A DNA stretch of 9,191 nucleotides from Coriobacteriales bacterium (GTDB lineage: Bacteria; Actinomycetota; Coriobacteriia; Coriobacteriales; UBA8131), in the NCBI GenBank assembly GCA_031276475.1, contig JAISMZ010000187.1, positions 1 through 9,191 of the forward strand, in the 5' to 3' direction. A program made the position numbers and the translations under genes. Shown one piece after another: positions 7,901 to 9,191 of the stretch; the stretch's first letter is position 1, and each line of letters starts with the position of its first letter. The notes below the pieces were generated by a model. That model had not been told where the DNA came from and made no database searches. It saw nothing but the letters and a program-made list of their open reading frames with translations.

Positions 7901-9191
7901 CGACATGGCGGAGCCGCTGAGCGCACTGCCGGAGCCTCTGGAGCCGCCGGAGCGGTCGGGTCGACAGGGGACGGTTCCCTGTCGACGCTTGCCAGCGTTG
8001 CTGACAGGGAGCCGTCCCCTGTCGACCTCGGCACCGGCGCCGCTGCCCCTGGCGCTCTTGGAGCAGAGGCTGGCCGCGATGCTCGCGGACGCCGGTTTTC
8101 CTCAACAGGATACTGGGACTGCCCTGCAAGCGGCTGTGGCAGCCCAACAGGCATTCTACGAGCAGCTCTGGCAGCGCGCCGAGGCGGAGCTTGCCCGGTT
8201 GGAGCGCACGGGCGGCAGGGGCATCCTGCTGGCGGGGCACCCTTACCACAACGACGCTGGCCTCAGCCACGGCATCGACGTCCTGCTCACCAACCTGGGC
8301 TTCAGCGTGTTCTCGCTGCTCAGCTTGAAGCGGACGATTGCGGGCTTTGCGGCGCAGGCTGTTCGCCCTGAGCGCGGTGCCTCGGTCGCCGATCAGTGGC
8401 AGCGGACGGCCGAGCTGGCCCTTGCCGCCCGCTTTGTTGCGGCCCATCCCAACCTGGAATTCGTTCAGCTGCACTCCTTTGGCTGCGGCATCGACGCCTT
8501 GGCGCTGGACGAGCTGCGCGCGATCCTCGAGGACGCCGGCAAGCTCTACACCGTGCTCAAGGTGGACGAGATGGTGGATCTGGCCGCCGTGCGGATCCGC
8601 CTGCGCTCGCTAAAGGCCGCCCTGCGTGCGCGACAGTCGGCGCCAAAAACCGGTCGGGCAGCGGCAGTTCCCGCGGCGAGGGCTGCTCAAAGTGCCCGTG
8701 TTGTGGAGGAGTCCGTTCCGCGTGTCGGTGCAGACGCCGTCCTGCTTTCCAGCGGGCCGTCCGCCGCATCCGCCAGCGAGCCGTCAGCCGCGCCTGTCTA
8801 CATCCTGCCCGCCCTGATTCCCGCCTCCACCGCGCTGGCCACTACGGCACTGCGCGAGCGGGGGCATGAGGTCGTGTTGCTGCCAGAGATCGACCGCCAA
8901 GACGTCGTCAGCGGGCAACTGCATTGCAATAACGACCTCTGCTACCACCTGATCAGCGTCCTCGGCCAGGTCATCCGCTGGGCCGAATCGCTGCCTGGCG
9001 GGGACGACCGCCAGTATGTGCTACTCGTTCCCCAAAGCTGCATGGCCTGTCGCGGCGCCAGCCTGGAGGCGGCAATTGCCGACAAAATCGCCGCGACCGG
9101 CACCGCCGGGCGCGGAGAGGTGCGCGGCCTGCCGCTGGAAGGGGGCCAAAAGGGGTGGTGGGGGGTGTGGGCATTTAGCAGCGCGGGGGGC
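4902..9191 (+). CDS. Large fused acyl-CoA dehydratase activase-like protein, 3' end missing
   Basis: I translated the frame line by line: 1430 codons from ATG 4902 to the window edge with no stop. Two BadF/BadG/BcrA/BcrD (HgdC-type) ATPase domains come first. Domain 1 (about 1-260) has LGIDAGSKTIKL (5-16), ELGGED (100-105), C123 in SCAGGTGGF and C162 in SRCAVFA. Domain 2 (about 318-582) has LGIDAGSTTLKL, DIGGQD (423-428), C448 and C487. In HgdC the two cluster cysteines (Cys127, Cys166) are 39 apart, as are both pairs here. A Cys cluster follows (C676, C679, C683, C719), then VGIPNTLDLYESYPFW (822-837, start of the DUF2229-like domain), CYPAKL (927), HPYHNDAG (1113), HSFGCGIDA (1191) and CNNDLCYH (1342). 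This family is thought to couple ATP hydrolysis to electron injection into 2-hydroxyacyl-CoA dehydratase-like partners; the giant forms lack an assigned substrate. Several linkers carry low-complexity or palindromic insertions. No clear Shine-Dalgarno is present; GTG at 4896 is an alternative in-frame start. Confidence 0.9.
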   Translation, partial: MTYRLGIDAGSKTIKLVILDERGKPVLTQYNLHRSDILTTLAEMLRNTLWRFGDAEVVACVTGSAGMRLAEVLDLPFVQEVVCTRHALEQLYPQVDAAIELGGEDAKILFLRNGVEQRMNGSCAGGTGGFIDVMCGMLGVRAREFNALASGYQTIYPIASRCAVFAQTDVRPLINEGARRSDIAASVLQAVVTQTVAGLSCGRRIEGTVAFLGGPLEVYPQLLQRFRQTLGLSFAQTIKPPDAHLFVAQGAALLAGAPPVSLQELAERLAVAPREDADGIARLAPLFADEQEREAFRQRHAAHAVERRRLMNHEGPLYLGIDAGSTTLKLVAIDDEGAILYSSYARSGGNVVAALSEALDEFYAVVPREYNGAPLAHTASALVTGYGEQMLRRAFCVDDGEVETICHLRAATEFVPDADFVLDIGGQDIKCLRVRGGQVDDIMLNEACSSGCGSLVEGFSRSLGYTKWTFSDIACQAERPVDLGTRCTVFMTSRVRHAQKAGVPAADIAAGLAYSVVRNALYKVIGCATPAQLGKRVVVQGGTFMSDAVLRAFELESGLEVVRPDVAHLMGAYGAALLARDRVRAAMGAAVAAATGAGVGEAEVADAAGAGAAADTGAGAAGTEVVAGTGAGAGSGSTATAGSGSAADSEPQPLRSTLLDRYQLAALQNRQSTQRCAGCTNACLLTLNNFTLADQDADEATPEPRPPYGTRVFVSGNRCERGAELYGGATDDSVSDADDSGAGDGERDGDEWIDGDSLNSRRDGDLGSRAPANLFALEQALLKRSGRLGTREAAALAGECEAAGFGSAGSVDGADGIGRATVGIPNTLDLYESYPFWRVFFCELGRHRLIIAQPSSGQFAPAPSGQTTPLPQVVASLPQTDPGQIDSKSGAQAFIGASLGCDVLPFMPSSSALYRKGAHAVMSEGVCYPAKLTHGHVADLIERGASHILMPTGGAVQLPGLLGALQAPAASQCPVSREYARLIASDVQSLSEGSVRFMTCDMAEPLSALPEPLEPPERSGRQGTVPCRRLPALLTGSRPLSTSAPAPLPLALLEQRLAAMLADAGFPQQDTGTALQAAVAAQQAFYEQLWQRAEAELARLERTGGRGILLAGHPYHNDAGLSHGIDVLLTNLGFSVFSLLSLKRTIAGFAAQAVRPERGASVADQWQRTAELALAARFVAAHPNLEFVQLHSFGCGIDALALDELRAILEDAGKLYTVLKVDEMVDLAAVRIRLRSLKAALRARQSAPKTGRAAAVPAARAAQSARVVEESVPRVGADAVLLSSGPSAASASEPSAAPVYILPALIPASTALATTALRERGHEVVLLPEIDRQDVVSGQLHCNNDLCYHLISVLGQVIRWAESLPGGDDRQYVLLVPQSCMACRGASLEAAIADKIAATGTAGRGEVRGLPLEGGQKGWWGVWAFSSAGG
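6651..6857 (+). repeat. Ala/Gly-rich low-complexity linker in the activase
   Basis: Residues 584-652 are almost entirely Ala, Gly, Thr, Val and Ser with scattered acids. They are encoded by imperfect GC-only tandem motifs such as 'gcgggctccgggtcg', present near 6799 and again near 6822. The stretch separates the end of the second ATPase domain (HLMGAYGAALLARD) from the CAGCTNAC cysteine cluster. It is probably a flexible linker that has grown by repeat slippage. Confidence 0.7.
7080..7202 (+). repeat. Asp/Gly-rich low-complexity insertion in the activase
   Basis: Residues 727-767 are dominated by Asp, Gly and Ser, with GDG/DGD-type repeats. They begin right after the conserved SGNRCERG motif, and recognisable activase sequence only resumes near ATVGIPNTLDLYES. 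The composition is acidic, unlike the Ala/Gly linker upstream, and probably forms a disordered loop. It has some resemblance to Asp/Gly-rich metal-binding loops but no regular spacing to support one. Confidence 0.6.
7461..7570 (+). repeat. Long imperfect palindromic element inside the activase frame
   Basis: CAATTTGCCCC (7473-7483) is the exact reverse complement of GGGGCAAATTG (7547-7557). Inside, TCCGT pairs with ACGGA, TGGG with CCCA, and ACGCCATTAC (7503-7512) with GTAGTGGCGT (7518-7527) around a five-base loop, CGCAA. I count 34 pairs among 40 facing positions. Weaker pairing with one gap extends outward to CCA (7461) and TGG (7568-7570). The segment is less GC-rich than its surroundings and is translated without a stop. 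It falls within extra sequence splitting the DUF2229-like region between QPSS and SSALYRKG. Confidence 0.75.
7959..8027 (+). repeat. REP-like inverted repeat (GACAGGGGACGG type) inserted in frame
   Basis: Two 25-base arms, 7959-7983 and 8003-8027, are inverted copies with one mismatch (24 of 25). Each arm contains the core GACAGGGGACGG followed by CTCCCTGTC or TTCCCTGTC. A smaller hairpin, ACGCT-TGCC-AGCGT (7985-7998), sits at the centre. The left arm is itself partly palindromic: GTCGACAGGG at 7960-7969 and CCCTGTCGAC at 7977-7986. The 69 bases equal 23 codons and read through in frame within a variable linker. The core resembles the dispersed REP-like hairpins associated with RAYT/Y1 transposases in many anaerobes; that link is from memory. 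Confidence 0.85.
9141..9171 (+). other. G-quadruplex-forming motif on the coding strand
   Basis: Four G-runs (9141-9145, 9152-9155, 9160-9165, 9169-9171) are separated by loops of 6, 4 and 3 bases, fitting the G3+N1-7 quadruplex pattern, and another G6 run follows at 9185-9190. The encoded peptide (GGQKGWWGVW) is unlike the rest of the protein. Confidence 0.45.

Noticed and set aside
7845..8474. 209-codon minus-strand open frame
   Set aside because: It is the shadow of the activase C-terminal part, which has conserved motifs on the plus strand.
4902..9191. Suspected frameshifts at the low-complexity segments of the activase
   Set aside because: Family motifs before and after each segment lie in the same frame, so the gene appears intact up to the window edge, apart from doubt over the last ~70 bases.

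Overview
The window looks like chromosomal DNA from a GC-rich, strictly anaerobic bacterium. The clues are a very large 2-hydroxyacyl-CoA dehydratase activase-type protein (an oxygen-sensitive system of anaerobes), a PflX-type radical SAM enzyme, strong AGGAGG-type ribosome sites and GC-biased codon use. A gut-type actinobacterium such as a member of the Coriobacteriia, or a GC-rich clostridial relative, would fit. This placement is inference; no rRNA or marker gene is present. There are no tRNA, rRNA, CRISPR, integrase or transposase genes.

Layout: (1) 1-1538, the 3' part of a gene for a surface-type protein built of fourteen ~31-residue repeats, entering from the left edge. (2) 1539-1688, an intergenic gap with a promoter and a strong Shine-Dalgarno. 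(3) 1689-2315, a small membrane protein of the DUF5684 type with a Pro/Gln tail. (4) 2316-2495, a convergent gap with a candidate terminator hairpin. (5) 2496-3410 on the minus strand, a DHH/DHHA1 phosphoesterase. (6) 3411-3572, a divergent promoter region. (7) 3573-4772, a PflX-like radical SAM protein carrying an ~80-residue Gly/Ala-rich insertion. (8) 4902 to the right edge, a continuous open frame of 1430 codons with no stop, encoding a fused two-headed acyl-CoA dehydratase activase-like protein that continues beyond the window.

The genes do not form an obvious single pathway. The radical SAM protein and the activase are both Fe-S enzymes on the same strand, 129 bases apart, and may be co-expressed. 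The most unusual feature is how often conserved enzyme genes here are interrupted by in-frame extra sequence. There is a 50-bp direct repeat inside the radical SAM insertion, and Ala/Gly- and Asp/Gly-rich stretches in the activase. Two long palindromic DNA elements (about 7461-7570 and 7959-8027) also sit in the activase reading frame without breaking it. The second resembles the REP/RAYT-type hairpins normally found between genes. Together they suggest mobile or expandable repeats tolerated within proteins, in the manner of the Rickettsia palindromic elements.
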